30,187 nt of DNA. It comes from JABEVB01 sp049965775. Its GTDB lineage: Bacteria > Planctomycetota > Phycisphaerae > WQYP01. The stretch spans positions 1-30,187 of the forward strand of contig JBMFVX010000024.1 of assembly GCA_049965775.1 (NCBI GenBank), written 5' to 3'. A program made the position numbers and the translations under genes. The number at the start of each line of letters is the position of its first letter. Position 1 is the stretch's first letter. Shown one piece after another: positions 1 through 9,007 of this stretch. A model generated the notes under the pieces. It saw only the letters and a program-made list of their open reading frames with translations. It made no database searches and was not told the DNA's origin.

Positions 1-594
1 AGTGACGGTTAAATAACGCTCGCTCGTTTTTTTCGGCGGGTGCGGCAGCAGTATCTTAATCCGGTATTTGCCCGGCATCGTCATGTCAAAGAGGGCCGAG
101 ATGGGTAAACGCCGTGGGTTGGGATAGACTTGGCCGGGCTTAATTCCAAGTGATGGATCACCCCATGCGTCGTTGCTGATATCCGGGATATTGATAGTCA
201 TTGGAATGAGGGGCAGCCGTGCAACGGCGCATATTTTGCCAAATTGCGTCAATCCCAGGCGTTCACCGTCCGGTCCCACCACGGCGAAATCGGTCGGGCC
301 ATCCAGCATTCGGTGGAGATCGCGTATATAGGTAGGGTAGGGAGGACTCGCAAAACGCCCTGTATTTTTCTCACAAACTCTGATTACCGCCGGAAAACCT
401 GAATTGAACGTCACATGCTCCGCCACAAATGCCAAGGCGGTGGTGTCGCCGCTGCCGGCGAACCAGCCGGTACGCGGCGTGTGGCCTACAGCCTGCGCCC
501 CGCAAGCCGCACGATTGGCGGTGGAGAACAAAACAAACAGCAGCACCAAAACACCCAGACCGGCCACGAACAAATTTCGCATTGAGCTTTTCAC
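1..594 (-). CDS. Family A secreted protein, copy 1 (3' end outside the window)
   Basis: This is the 5' part of a gene on the minus strand that leaves the window at base 1, giving 198 codons. I chose GTG at 594-592 because AGGGA (606-602) lies 7 nt before it; an ATG at 582 is the alternative. The product starts with a short basic stretch and a hydrophobic segment (LFVAGLGVLVLLFVLF), so it is probably exported. It is a paralogue of the 3523-4617 product. Both share a D(V/I)SND(G/A)WGDPSLGIKPG motif and a DMTMPGKYRIKILLPHPPKK stretch, and the first 90 bases of the window match 4033-4122 almost perfectly. The gene follows a B paralogue by 42 nt, the same order as in the other cassette. I recognise no known family and no catalytic motif. 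Confidence 0.7.
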   Translation of the reverse strand, partial: MKSSMRNLFVAGLGVLVLLFVLFSTANRAACGAQAVGHTPRTGWFAGSGDTTALAFVAEHVTFNSGFPAVIRVCEKNTGRFASPPYPTYIRDLHRMLDGPTDFAVVGPDGERLGLTQFGKICAVARLPLIPMTINIPDISNDAWGDPSLGIKPGQVYPNPRRLPISALFDMTMPGKYRIKILLPHPPKKTSERYLTVT

Positions 595-636
595 AGTGAT
601 TTCCCTTTTTTTAATCAGCCGCAGCCAATTTGATCA

Positions 637-2283
637 TTATTTAAAATTTAATTGTGTAAGGCTAGTCCATTGTGGCTCGATGTTTGTATTGCTCGGTGCG
701 CCCGAATATTTTCCGTATTGTCCGTTGAGTGTGTTGGGAGCTTTAAAAGTTCCACCCCAACTCCAGCTGAGAACCTGAATGGGAACGTATATGGAATCGG
801 CCATCGTACCCGGCTTATACATCAGCCATGTCTGTGCGTCATCGGCAACGCTGAGCGCTGTTACCGTCGGATTCAACAAGGGAATCTCGGGGCTGTCGGT
901 CATGTAGTCCACGGTTCCGTTTGCACCTACAAAAGGAACGTAGGGGAAATATCCATCTAACCCGCCTTGGCTGCGAGTTTGGTTTGTCGGCTGGCCGTTA
1001 ACCGTAACGGTCTGTGAATCATTTGGCGTATAAATCTGGGCAAAATAAACCTTACCGGCGAAGCCCGCTGGAATAAGCCCGGTAATATCCGTGCCAATAT
1101 GGACACCTACGGTTGGGTTCGCCGCGCCTGGCTCACCAAAGGTAAGACTTAGAATGTGGATTGGCTTTTGGGTTATAGTATCCATGTAGGCCGCACCGTT
1201 TACCGAAACAACCACCGGCCCGGCCGGCTGTGTCAGTAACGTCAGTGGAGGCTTAGCGACTAGGAACGTGGTTTTCGCAGCTTGCACGTTTGCCCCATTC
1301 GCTGAAACACTTGCCGTGAAGTTATTGGCGGCCGTGTAATAATACGGTCCAAAGCTGCTTCCCGCTGTTGCGGCCGGGTTTAACGGCGTCACCACGCCAG
1401 TATCAACCGCCGGCGGCGGCTGCCCTGCGGTGGTTACTGTTGGCACATAGTTGGCAATCGCAGGCGCGTTCTTGCCACCGGATCCCGATATAGTCCACGT
1501 AAACGCTTGCGCTAGCCCCGCAGGCGCCACCACCGCCCCCAATTTGACGGGCCAACCCGCATGTATATTCTCCTGCTGGCCCGTCACCACCAGTTGCGTC
1601 TTTTCCTGACTGTCGCCCGCAAGCCAGCCCGTATAGGTGATGTCCAGCTTGGCGGCCGCCTCCTGCGGGCTGCCCGGATGCGTGGTGCCGGTGTATGTCG
1701 CGGCAAGCGCTGCGTTATTCTGTGCCGGAGCCGCCGATGCCGCGCCGCTACCAACTGCGGGTGTGGGGTAGTTGGCCACCACCGTGGATGCAGCGCCAGT
1801 CCACACTTGGCTTCCATCCAGCGTGTGCCAGTTAACCGATACACTAACCGGAAACTGCCAATACCCCGCCGACTGCAACAATGTGAAAAGCAGCACACTC
1901 GGATCGCCGCTCAACTGCTCTGTCTTGATCCATGACACTGGATCAAAGCCCCACTCGCTGCCATCATTGCTCGCTGGCGCTCCGAAAGCGATGCTGAGGC
2001 TGGAACTGTATTGGACCGCTCCGATGGCCCACGTCCATGTCGGCCCGACGATGTGCGCCTCGGTTGCCGGCGGGCCATCCGGGCAAGTTGCTGAAAGCCC
2101 GGTGAGAACGTTGGTGGTACCAACTTCGAAAAGACCGGTTGAATTGTCCACTATAATCTGCGGATGAACCATGGTCGTAGTTACCCCAGAAGCCCGGAAT
2201 CCCGTCGAGAGCAAAGCCAAAGCCATCAAGGCAACAATACCGTAGCAGCGGCGGATATTCCAACCAAGAGAAATTATGATCAT
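637..2283 (-). CDS. Family B secreted protein, copy 1
   Basis: 548 residues from ATG 2283-2281, which has AAGGGG six bases upstream; an in-frame ATG at 2289 abuts that ribosome binding site and is less likely. The N-terminus has a hydrophobic signal segment (YGIVALMALALLSTG). The rest is rich in Thr, Ser, Gly and aromatic residues and contains two similar W-T-W-x-I stretches, which looks like extracellular beta-sandwich (Ig/PKD-like) modules. That fold is inferred, not shown. It is a full-length paralogue of the 4671-6323 product. The region around codons 240-340 is nearly identical in DNA (1265-1558), while the ends are clearly diverged. It lies 64 nt after the C remnant and 42 nt before family A copy 1, so all are probably co-transcribed. 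No anchor, sortase or PEP-CTERM signal is visible. Function unknown. Confidence 0.75.
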   Translation of the reverse strand: MIIISLGWNIRRCYGIVALMALALLSTGFRASGVTTTMVHPQIIVDNSTGLFEVGTTNVLTGLSATCPDGPPATEAHIVGPTWTWAIGAVQYSSSLSIAFGAPASNDGSEWGFDPVSWIKTEQLSGDPSVLLFTLLQSAGYWQFPVSVSVNWHTLDGSQVWTGAASTVVANYPTPAVGSGAASAAPAQNNAALAATYTGTTHPGSPQEAAAKLDITYTGWLAGDSQEKTQLVVTGQQENIHAGWPVKLGAVVAPAGLAQAFTWTISGSGGKNAPAIANYVPTVTTAGQPPPAVDTGVVTPLNPAATAGSSFGPYYYTAANNFTASVSANGANVQAAKTTFLVAKPPLTLLTQPAGPVVVSVNGAAYMDTITQKPIHILSLTFGEPGAANPTVGVHIGTDITGLIPAGFAGKVYFAQIYTPNDSQTVTVNGQPTNQTRSQGGLDGYFPYVPFVGANGTVDYMTDSPEIPLLNPTVTALSVADDAQTWLMYKPGTMADSIYVPIQVLSWSWGGTFKAPNTLNGQYGKYSGAPSNTNIEPQWTSLTQLNFK

Positions 2284-2347
2284 AAGCATCCCCTTCAGTA
2301 AAATAATTTGCAGCCCGCCGCATTTGCACCGACAGGAAAAAAACCGC

Positions 2348-3522
2348 TCAGTGCGGCGGTCTCCCTTTCAACTGCGGATTCTCCGCCAGAAAATTCTTCC
2401 AACCCGCCTGGCACACTGCTTTGAACTTTTTTCGATCCGCATGCGTCCACACATGCAATTCCCATCGCAGGCGAGCCGCCACCGCCAGCGGGCCAAAGGA
2501 GCTTCTGGAGCCTTGTTGTTGGCGGCGGCGCGATAGGCCAATAGCCTTGCGGGCCAGCGGGCGGATACCCCGTGTACCCCGAAGGCGTGCTTGGCTTGAT
2601 GCCATACCGACATCGCGGATTTGACCACTGGGCTTAGCTTGGCAGCGAGATCAATGGGTGCCCTCGGTGCGCGATAATTCACGCCCCAAAGACATTCCAT
2701 GGCCGCTTCATCGAACTGAGTGCGCGGAGCATCGGCCTCATCAACGAAGTTGCCGCAGATTTCGGTATTGAGGCTTGAGCCGCGAACCAGCCGCACCATG
2801 TATTGGCCCGGCCCGGCCAAGGCAAAGCGGGTGTACAGCGGCGCCCAGAAGTTCGCCGCACGGTCTACCGCCAGCGGAGCGGCACGCATGGCCCATGTGC
2901 CCCAGCGCTGCGCCACAGGATTGGTCGGAAATGCCATTGCCCCCAGCAGCGGCCGGGTAAGAGCGCGACAATACCCTTGCCTCAGTGGGTACACCTCAAT
3001 AAGCCAATCGCGCTGGCGATCGTCGCCGGTGTGGCCATCCTTGTTATATAGGTACAGCCCCAGTCGCTGCACGCCCGGCAGGCTCAAGCGAACGCGAATC
3101 CATAGGTCAGGCCCCTGGAAGGTCGTCGGATACGTCTCGCCGTGGTCGTCCCAGTTGGTTTGCCTGCGGTAACCAAGCTCCGGAATATAAAGTGACCTTG
3201 GATTATGCGTGTCGGCAGCGGTTTCCCATTCGCGCATGGATTCAAACGGGTTCCTGTGATGCGGACCACAGACGGCATCAACATTCGCTGCGTAATTCCC
3301 AGAGACGACACGAAAACTCAGATCAAAATGCGCGGCACAGAGTATGCCGTACTGCCTGCCATACCGGCCAGCCCAATCGCCCTGAGTTCGCCAATCGTTA
3401 CGGAGGAACGCGGCATAGGGATATTCGATATGCTTGGAAGCTGCGGCGGCTTTTTGGAGTGCGGGCAACATGGAGGCAAGTTGGCCGCTTGTTAAACCCG
3501 ACGGGGCGGGAGAGTTAAGCCG
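2348..3522 (-). pseudogene. Decapitated, frameshifted remnant of family C gene
   Basis: This region encodes a homologue of the C-terminal third (from about residue 505) of the 862-residue protein at 6397-8985. Shared motifs are RNDW/GSDW followed by TQGDW, DDHGETYPT, (Y/F)NKDGH(T/S)G and, at the end, GWKNFL-ENPQL-G-PPH. The propeller half is missing. Similarity begins directly after the TAG stop (3525-3523) of the preceding family A gene and in the same frame, 17 codons before the first ATG (3471). No good ribosome binding site precedes that ATG. Near the 3' end the homologous frame switches by one base, between about 2470 and 2495, in a short repeat (GGCGGTGGCGG). Without the switch the ORF reads an unrelated tail to 2368. 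Both lesions suggest a decaying gene. A short secreted-domain gene with one sequencing error is the alternative. Confidence 0.7.
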
Positions 3523-4617
3523 CTATTTCGGAATACTGAACACTGCCCGACCCGTCCGCAGCCGCGTTCGGCGGAATTGGTATCTTACGCGATAGGAGCC
3601 CGCGCGAATAATATCAAGGCGGCGGGTTAATATGAGCGGCGTCGGGTAGGCGTAGACTTCGCCGGGCGCAAGGCTATGCGCTGCGGCGATGCCAGTCTGC
3701 TTAGCATAAGCTTTTAACCTTGACCCCGCGGCGACAAATTGCCCGTATCGTGTCAACGCCACAGTGGCCGATTGAGCGTCGTGGCTCGCGGGTTTGGTCC
3801 ATGTTGCCGACGCTATGGGGAAATCAACCGCCGGATTTTCAGTGAGCCTTATGGTCCGCACTGAGTGCGCCACGTTGCGCAAATAGATAAAGCCTATGAT
3901 GGGGCTGCGCATCCAGCCGCCTGTTCGGGTAATTACCAATGCGGCTTCGATGCCGCGCCAAGGCCGGCCCCAGACGGAACGCTTGATCGTTTTGGCCGAA
4001 GGCGGCAGCATCCTCGGCCGGTCCAACGAGACAGTGACGGTTAAATAACGCTCCCTCGTTTTTTTCGGCGGGTGCGGCAGCAGTATCTTAATCCGGTATT
4101 TGCCCGGCATCGTCATGTCGTAGAGTGCGGACACCGGCCACAGGTTTTTTGATAGATAGAATTTGCCAGGCTTTATGCCGAGGGACGGATCGCCCCAACC
4201 GTCGTTGCTGACGTCCGGAATCATGAGACCAGACGACGGCGCGGTTCCCGCAGCTACGTAAGCCTTGCCGCTGGGCTTCAAGGCGATATGCGTTCCTCCG
4301 GGACCAGTCACGGCAAGCCAGTAAATCCCTCCCAAGATATCGCGAAGCACTTTTCGATGCGGCGGCATCGGGGCAACTACATGATGGCTAAGGTTCTTAT
4401 CACGTCGCCTCAGAACTATTGGAGAGCCCGAATAACTATCAACCGGCGCAGAGTATGCCCAAGCGGTGTTTTGACTGACGGGGAACCAGCCGGTCCAATG
4501 AAGTACCTGCCCGGTCTTTACCCGACTTCTTGACACGGTGTCGGCAGCGCGGGCGACCCCGCAAAAAAACACCAAACACAAGATCATCAGGATGGAACCT
4601 GCCTCTGGTCTTCTCAT
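3523..4617 (-). CDS. Family A secreted protein, copy 2
   Basis: 364 residues from ATG 4617-4615, with GAGGAG seven bases upstream. A signal peptide is clear: a basic start, the core ILMILCLVFFCGV, and likely cleavage after ARA. The mature part is rich in Arg, Lys, Pro and aromatic residues, and contains a VSNDGWGDPSLGIKPG motif near residue 140 followed by a DMTMPGKYRIKI stretch. The overall pattern suggests beta-strand-rich exported modules. The gene is 53 nt downstream of family B copy 2 and ends in TAG immediately before the C remnant, in the same frame. The partial gene at 1-594 is its paralogue. I do not recognise the family, and I see no enzymatic motif or membrane anchor. Confidence 0.75.
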   Translation of the reverse strand: MRRPEAGSILMILCLVFFCGVARAADTVSRSRVKTGQVLHWTGWFPVSQNTAWAYSAPVDSYSGSPIVLRRRDKNLSHHVVAPMPPHRKVLRDILGGIYWLAVTGPGGTHIALKPSGKAYVAAGTAPSSGLMIPDVSNDGWGDPSLGIKPGKFYLSKNLWPVSALYDMTMPGKYRIKILLPHPPKKTRERYLTVTVSLDRPRMLPPSAKTIKRSVWGRPWRGIEAALVITRTGGWMRSPIIGFIYLRNVAHSVRTIRLTENPAVDFPIASATWTKPASHDAQSATVALTRYGQFVAAGSRLKAYAKQTGIAAAHSLAPGEVYAYPTPLILTRRLDIIRAGSYRVRYQFRRTRLRTGRAVFSIPK

Positions 4618-4670
4618 CGTTATGCTCCTCTACTTATTTCGTGCTGGGAGGATAAAAATTATCATCGGCA

Positions 4671-6323
4671 TCATTTAAATTTTAATTGCGACAGCTCCGT
4701 CCACTGTGGCTCGATGTCTGTATTGGCCGGTGCACCGGAATATTTTCCATATTGGCCGTTGAGAGCCTTTGGGGCCGTAAAGTTTCCGCCCCAGCTCCAA
4801 CTCAATATCTGTATCGGTATATAGATTGAGTTGGACATGGCGCCCGGCTTGTACATTAGCCACGTCTGTGCTGAATCGCTAACGGTGGCCACAGTGACCG
4901 TCGGATTTTGCAGCGGTATAGAAGGGCTGTCATCCATGTAGTCAACTGTTCCATTGGCACCCACAAATGGAACGTATGGAAAATATTTGTCTATGCCACC
5001 TTGCGGCTGTTGGCGTGTCTGGTTCACGGGTTTGCCATTTATGGTCGCGGTTTGGGTATCGTTTGGTGTATAAATCTGTGCAAAGTAGACGGCACCGACA
5101 AAGCCTGCAGGCTTAAGCTTGGTAATATCGGTACCGATATGGATGCCGAGCGTGGCTGGTGTCGCCTTCGGTTCCCCAAAGCCCAAGCCCAGCAGCGGGC
5201 CAACTGATACGTTGTTTGAAACAACCACCGGCCCCACCGGCTGGGTCATTAACGTAAGTGGCGGCTTAGCGACTGCGAACGTGGTTTTCGCAGCTTGCAC
5301 GTTTGCCCCATTCGCTGAAACACTTGCCGTGAAGTTATTGGCGGCCGTGTAATAATACGGTCCGAAGCTGCTTCCCGCTGTTGCGGCCGGGTTTAACGGC
5401 GTCACCACGCCAGTATCAACCGCCGGCGGCGGCTGCCCTGCGGTGGTTACTGTTGGCACATAGTTGGCAATCGCAGGCGCGTTCTTGCCACCGGATCCCG
5501 ATATAGTCCACGTGAACGCTTGCGCTAGCCCCGCAGGCGCCACCACCGCCCCCAATTTGACGGGCCAACCCACATGTATATTTTCCTGCTTCCCTGTCAC
5601 TACCAATTGCGTCACCAATTGCGCCTTTCCCTGGTTGTCACCTGAAATCCAGCCCGTATAGGTGATGTCCAGCTTTGCGGCTGCCTCCTGCGGGCTGTTG
5701 GGTTGTGTTGAGGTACTCGAACCAGAAGCGGAAGATGCCAGGGCCGCGGGTGTTGCCGAGGCGTTTAGCGCAGCGGCCGAGTTGGCGCCGGCATCCGGTA
5801 GGCCGACGTTGATTGATGCCGCTGTCCCGATCCACTGATGGCTGCCATCCTGCGAGTGCCACTTGACCGAAACCCCAACCTGAAACTGCCAGTAGCCCGG
5901 CGTTTGAAGGAGCGTAAAGAGCATGACGCTCGAGATGCCGGATTCTTGAAGTGTTTTGGAAAACACAGCCGGATCAAAACCCCACTCACTGCCATCGCCT
6001 GTCGGCACGGGGCCAAAAGTGCTCGAGGCGGAATTGGAAAACTGCGCCTCTCCGATGCTCCAGGTCCAAATCGGCCCGACGATGCCCGCCTCGTTTTGTG
6101 GCGGGCCGTCAGGGCAGGTCGCCGAAAGCCCGGTAAGCACATTGGTCGTTCCGACCTGCTCGATGGCGTATGGATTATCCACGACGATTTGCGGATGCAC
6201 TGTAGTCACGGTCACGCCCCATGCGTTTACACCTGATAGAAGCAGTATAACGCCGACGGCCACCGCAAGGCCATAACGCCGGGCATTTTTGCACAGTTTG
6301 GCTATTTTACACTTTGATTTCAT
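4671..6323 (-). CDS. Family B secreted protein, copy 2
   Basis: 550 residues from ATG 6323-6321, preceded at five bases by AAGGAGA. The frame is open 12 codons further upstream, but this ribosome binding site fixes the start. It has a basic N-region and a hydrophobic core (YGLAVAVGVILLLSGV), a typical signal peptide. The mature protein parallels the 637-2283 product along its whole length: VHPQI(I/V)VDN near the N-terminus, TNVLTGLSATCPDGPP, a Ser/Ala-rich linker, the conserved core starting at GWPVKLGAVV, and a C-terminal LNGQYGKYSGAP motif. The core (DNA 5278-5571) differs from copy 1 at two silent positions only. It lies 73 nt after gene C and 53 nt before family A copy 2. Function unknown; an extracellular structural or binding role is inferred. 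Confidence 0.78.
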   Translation of the reverse strand: MKSKCKIAKLCKNARRYGLAVAVGVILLLSGVNAWGVTVTTVHPQIVVDNPYAIEQVGTTNVLTGLSATCPDGPPQNEAGIVGPIWTWSIGEAQFSNSASSTFGPVPTGDGSEWGFDPAVFSKTLQESGISSVMLFTLLQTPGYWQFQVGVSVKWHSQDGSHQWIGTAASINVGLPDAGANSAAALNASATPAALASSASGSSTSTQPNSPQEAAAKLDITYTGWISGDNQGKAQLVTQLVVTGKQENIHVGWPVKLGAVVAPAGLAQAFTWTISGSGGKNAPAIANYVPTVTTAGQPPPAVDTGVVTPLNPAATAGSSFGPYYYTAANNFTASVSANGANVQAAKTTFAVAKPPLTLMTQPVGPVVVSNNVSVGPLLGLGFGEPKATPATLGIHIGTDITKLKPAGFVGAVYFAQIYTPNDTQTATINGKPVNQTRQQPQGGIDKYFPYVPFVGANGTVDYMDDSPSIPLQNPTVTVATVSDSAQTWLMYKPGAMSNSIYIPIQILSWSWGGNFTAPKALNGQYGKYSGAPANTDIEPQWTELSQLKFK

Positions 6324-6396
6324 AAGAATCTCCTTGTGTCTACGACGTAAAAAAAGCAAACCCGCTCAACACGCTTGGCGAACATCGCCACGCCAC

Positions 6397-8985
6397 TTAA
6401 TGCGGCGGCTCTCCGCGCAACTGCGGGTTTTCATTTAAAAAGTTTTTCCAGCCGGTGTTGCAGGCGACCCTGAACGCCCGCCGCGCCGCCGACGTCCACG
6501 AATGCGTCTGCCACCGCAAGCGGGCGATCATGGTGGCAGGCGCCTTGTCGTCCACGGCCGCTCGAAGCGCCAACAACCGAGCGGGCGATACACCGACCGC
6601 GTAACTCATCCGGTCTACTCTTCTATGTATCGCTGTCAGCAAGCCGAAAATCGCCTGAAGCGACGAATCGCTTTTCGCCCGCGAGCCGCCAAGATTCGGC
6701 ATGGGAGGCGGTGCGTACGTTACGCGGGGCAGAAAACTCAGACCCAGCGCATCGGAGGCTATAGGCGGCCCCGATATACGGTCAATGAATGCCGCCTGAA
6801 GCACTGTATTCGTGCTGGAGTTGCGACGTACCGCAACGAGATAACTTCCGGGACCCTTGAGCATGAACGATTCGTACACCCCGCCCCAAAAGTTCACGAC
6901 CCGGGCCGTCGCGATTGGGCGATCGTTAACCGCTTGGAGTAAGCTTGGGTGGCCGCCGTAAACCGCGAGCCGATAATCCCGGCTGCGGTTATGTCCGGAG
7001 TGTCCGTCTTTATTGAAAAAATAGAAACTCAATCGCTGCCACCCGGCGGCCGCAATCTTAAGGCCGATCCAGATTCCTAAATCGCGCCAACTCGTCGGGT
7101 ACGTTTCGCCGTGGTCGTCGAGTTCCGCCTCACAACGGTGGCCGATCACCGGGTCCCAGAGCACGCGGCGGCTGTCGGTGTTCTTCCATTGCAGCCAGGC
7201 TCGGAGAAGATCGTTTCGCCGGTGGTGCGGCCCGATGGCCTGATGCAGGTGGTAATACATTCCGCTGAAGCAGACATATTCGTTGAGCGGCTCGTCGCAC
7301 GCAAACAGTACTGCGTACTGCCTGCCGTAATGACCGACCCAGTCGCCCTGAGTCTGCCAGTCGGACCCCAAATAAGCTGCAGATGAAAAGGCATGTTTCT
7401 CATTGGTTAGTGCAGAGGCCATCCGTTTTAGCTGAGATTCGCTCGGTGCCAAAGCGGCTGACGGCAGGCTGGCGGTGTTGGTTTGACCAATTCCCGGCGG
7501 CTGGCCCCTTGGGCCGTTCCGGATTGCGATCGCAGGGCGATTGGGCGCTGTTGCTTGCAACTCCGCCGCGCCGCTGCCATATCGCCCAATTAAAAGTTCG
7601 CCCTTCGTGATCGCCAGCGCGTTGACGTACCCGTCCAGTGAGCGCAGGCCCGGCGTCAGCCTGCTTTGGAATATGTTGCCGGTGTGCGTGTTGAGCATGG
7701 CGTAGCCGTCATGCCATGTTCCCAGCCAAATGTCGCCTTGACCGATGGGGGCTATGCTCGTGATGTGATCGCCAGGCAGTAGGGTTTTGAGAAACGCCTT
7801 GGTCGGCGGGCGATAGCCGATGGGCGGATGCCACAGGCCCAATACTTTTGCCGCGTAGTCGCGGCCACGCTCATAGCGGAACGATTCTCCATTGTTACGG
7901 CTGACCGCAAAGCCTAAATCTGTGCCAACATACACCGTGCCGCCTGGGCCGACCGCGACGCAGTTGATTAAATTACTCGGTAAGCCGCGGCCATAGGCAC
8001 TTCGCGGCATGTGCCACGGGCCTTTGATAACCTGCCAGGACGTGTATGGATAAGGTGCAATGGCTAAGCCGCCGCACAGCGTGCCAACAAATGCCGTGCC
8101 CATTTTGTTAAAGGCTATGCAGTCCGGATTGGCCGGCAAGCCGTTCATACGGGTGATGTAGTGCCACGTATGCGGCTTGTAACTGGCTGCGCCACGGCCA
8201 TTTGCCTCGCCTGATTGTTGCGCTCGGCCAAGCAACTGCATTTGCACGTTCAATGGCAATTTAGCTCGCTGGGCTGCCGTGAGCGGCGCTGCGTGGCCGT
8301 GGCGATGAATATTTCGGGCGCCGTTCGCGCCGCGTACGGTTGCCCCCGGCAAGCCGGGGGCTAAGTGGGATTGCGCTGCGCATGCGTAAATGCTGATGCC
8401 CGCTTCGCTGCACATCCATACCGAGCCGTCGCGCGGATTATCAGCGATGGCTACGATGTGGCTGCCCAAGGGGCCGGTGATGATGCCATAATGCCGCCAT
8501 TGCGTACCGTTGAATACGCATACGCCATGGCGCAGCGTACCGGCCCATAGCCGGCCCTTGGCATCCACACACAGCGAATATATATGGTTGCTTACAAGCC
8601 CTGGTGAATTGGAGGTGTTAAACGAATCCCAATCGGTTGCACCCGCCTTGCGGTAATAGATGCCGGTATCTTCATCGCCAACCCAAAGCCCGCCACGCGG
8701 GCCAGTGGCGATGGCGGTGATGAACTTCGCCGGGCAATGCAGGCGGGTTTCGGTGGTGGCGTTTGGTTGGGCCGCTGCCGCAGCGGCGGCGGTGAGGCCC
8801 GCCCCAACAAGTAGAGCGGCTGCGGCAGTGCCGGCAGCAACCCCAACGCCCAACACCAAGCCCGCCGCGGCCAGCCGCAGGGCTGCGTTCGATGCCTGCC
8901 AGCAGGTAGGCCACAAGCTCAACAGACCGCTGCACACATTGCCACTCCAGCACCGGCTGCGGGCATCGGGAAGCGTTTCACCCAA
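6397..8985 (-). CDS. Family C: secreted seven-bladed propeller protein with novel C-terminal domain
   Basis: 862 residues from TTG 8985-8983. No ATG lies upstream in frame, and the next stop is at 9033. Residues 34-72 form a long Ala/Gly/Leu-rich hydrophobic stretch, a signal peptide or membrane anchor. Residues about 88-475 contain seven repeats of a hydrophobic strand followed by G-x-(L/V)-(W/Y)-x-G (for example GGLWVGDEDTG, GRLWAGTLRHG, GTVYVGTDLG, GDIWLGTWHDG). This matches two-component-regulator-type (Reg_prop) blades and would give a complete seven-bladed propeller. There is no histidine kinase. Residues 541-862 form a second domain with TQGDWVGHYGRQYA, DDHGETYPTSW and FFNKDGHSGHNRSRD motifs, also found in the remnant at 2348-3522. 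The start codon is weak with no clear ribosome binding site. Transcription probably starts at the poly-G promoter just upstream. It heads the C-B-A run. Confidence 0.75.
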   Translation of the reverse strand: MGETLPDARSRCWSGNVCSGLLSLWPTCWQASNAALRLAAAGLVLGVGVAAGTAAAALLVGAGLTAAAAAAAQPNATTETRLHCPAKFITAIATGPRGGLWVGDEDTGIYYRKAGATDWDSFNTSNSPGLVSNHIYSLCVDAKGRLWAGTLRHGVCVFNGTQWRHYGIITGPLGSHIVAIADNPRDGSVWMCSEAGISIYACAAQSHLAPGLPGATVRGANGARNIHRHGHAAPLTAAQRAKLPLNVQMQLLGRAQQSGEANGRGAASYKPHTWHYITRMNGLPANPDCIAFNKMGTAFVGTLCGGLAIAPYPYTSWQVIKGPWHMPRSAYGRGLPSNLINCVAVGPGGTVYVGTDLGFAVSRNNGESFRYERGRDYAAKVLGLWHPPIGYRPPTKAFLKTLLPGDHITSIAPIGQGDIWLGTWHDGYAMLNTHTGNIFQSRLTPGLRSLDGYVNALAITKGELLIGRYGSGAAELQATAPNRPAIAIRNGPRGQPPGIGQTNTASLPSAALAPSESQLKRMASALTNEKHAFSSAAYLGSDWQTQGDWVGHYGRQYAVLFACDEPLNEYVCFSGMYYHLHQAIGPHHRRNDLLRAWLQWKNTDSRRVLWDPVIGHRCEAELDDHGETYPTSWRDLGIWIGLKIAAAGWQRLSFYFFNKDGHSGHNRSRDYRLAVYGGHPSLLQAVNDRPIATARVVNFWGGVYESFMLKGPGSYLVAVRRNSSTNTVLQAAFIDRISGPPIASDALGLSFLPRVTYAPPPMPNLGGSRAKSDSSLQAIFGLLTAIHRRVDRMSYAVGVSPARLLALRAAVDDKAPATMIARLRWQTHSWTSAARRAFRVACNTGWKNFLNENPQLRGEPPH

Positions 8986-9007
8986 TGCCGCAGCTTTTTC
9001 ACAGACT

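Noticed and set aside
404..960. Plus-strand ORFs over the start of family A copy 1 and the end of family B copy 1
   Set aside because: Shadows of the minus-strand genes, which have signal peptides, ribosome binding sites and paralogues.
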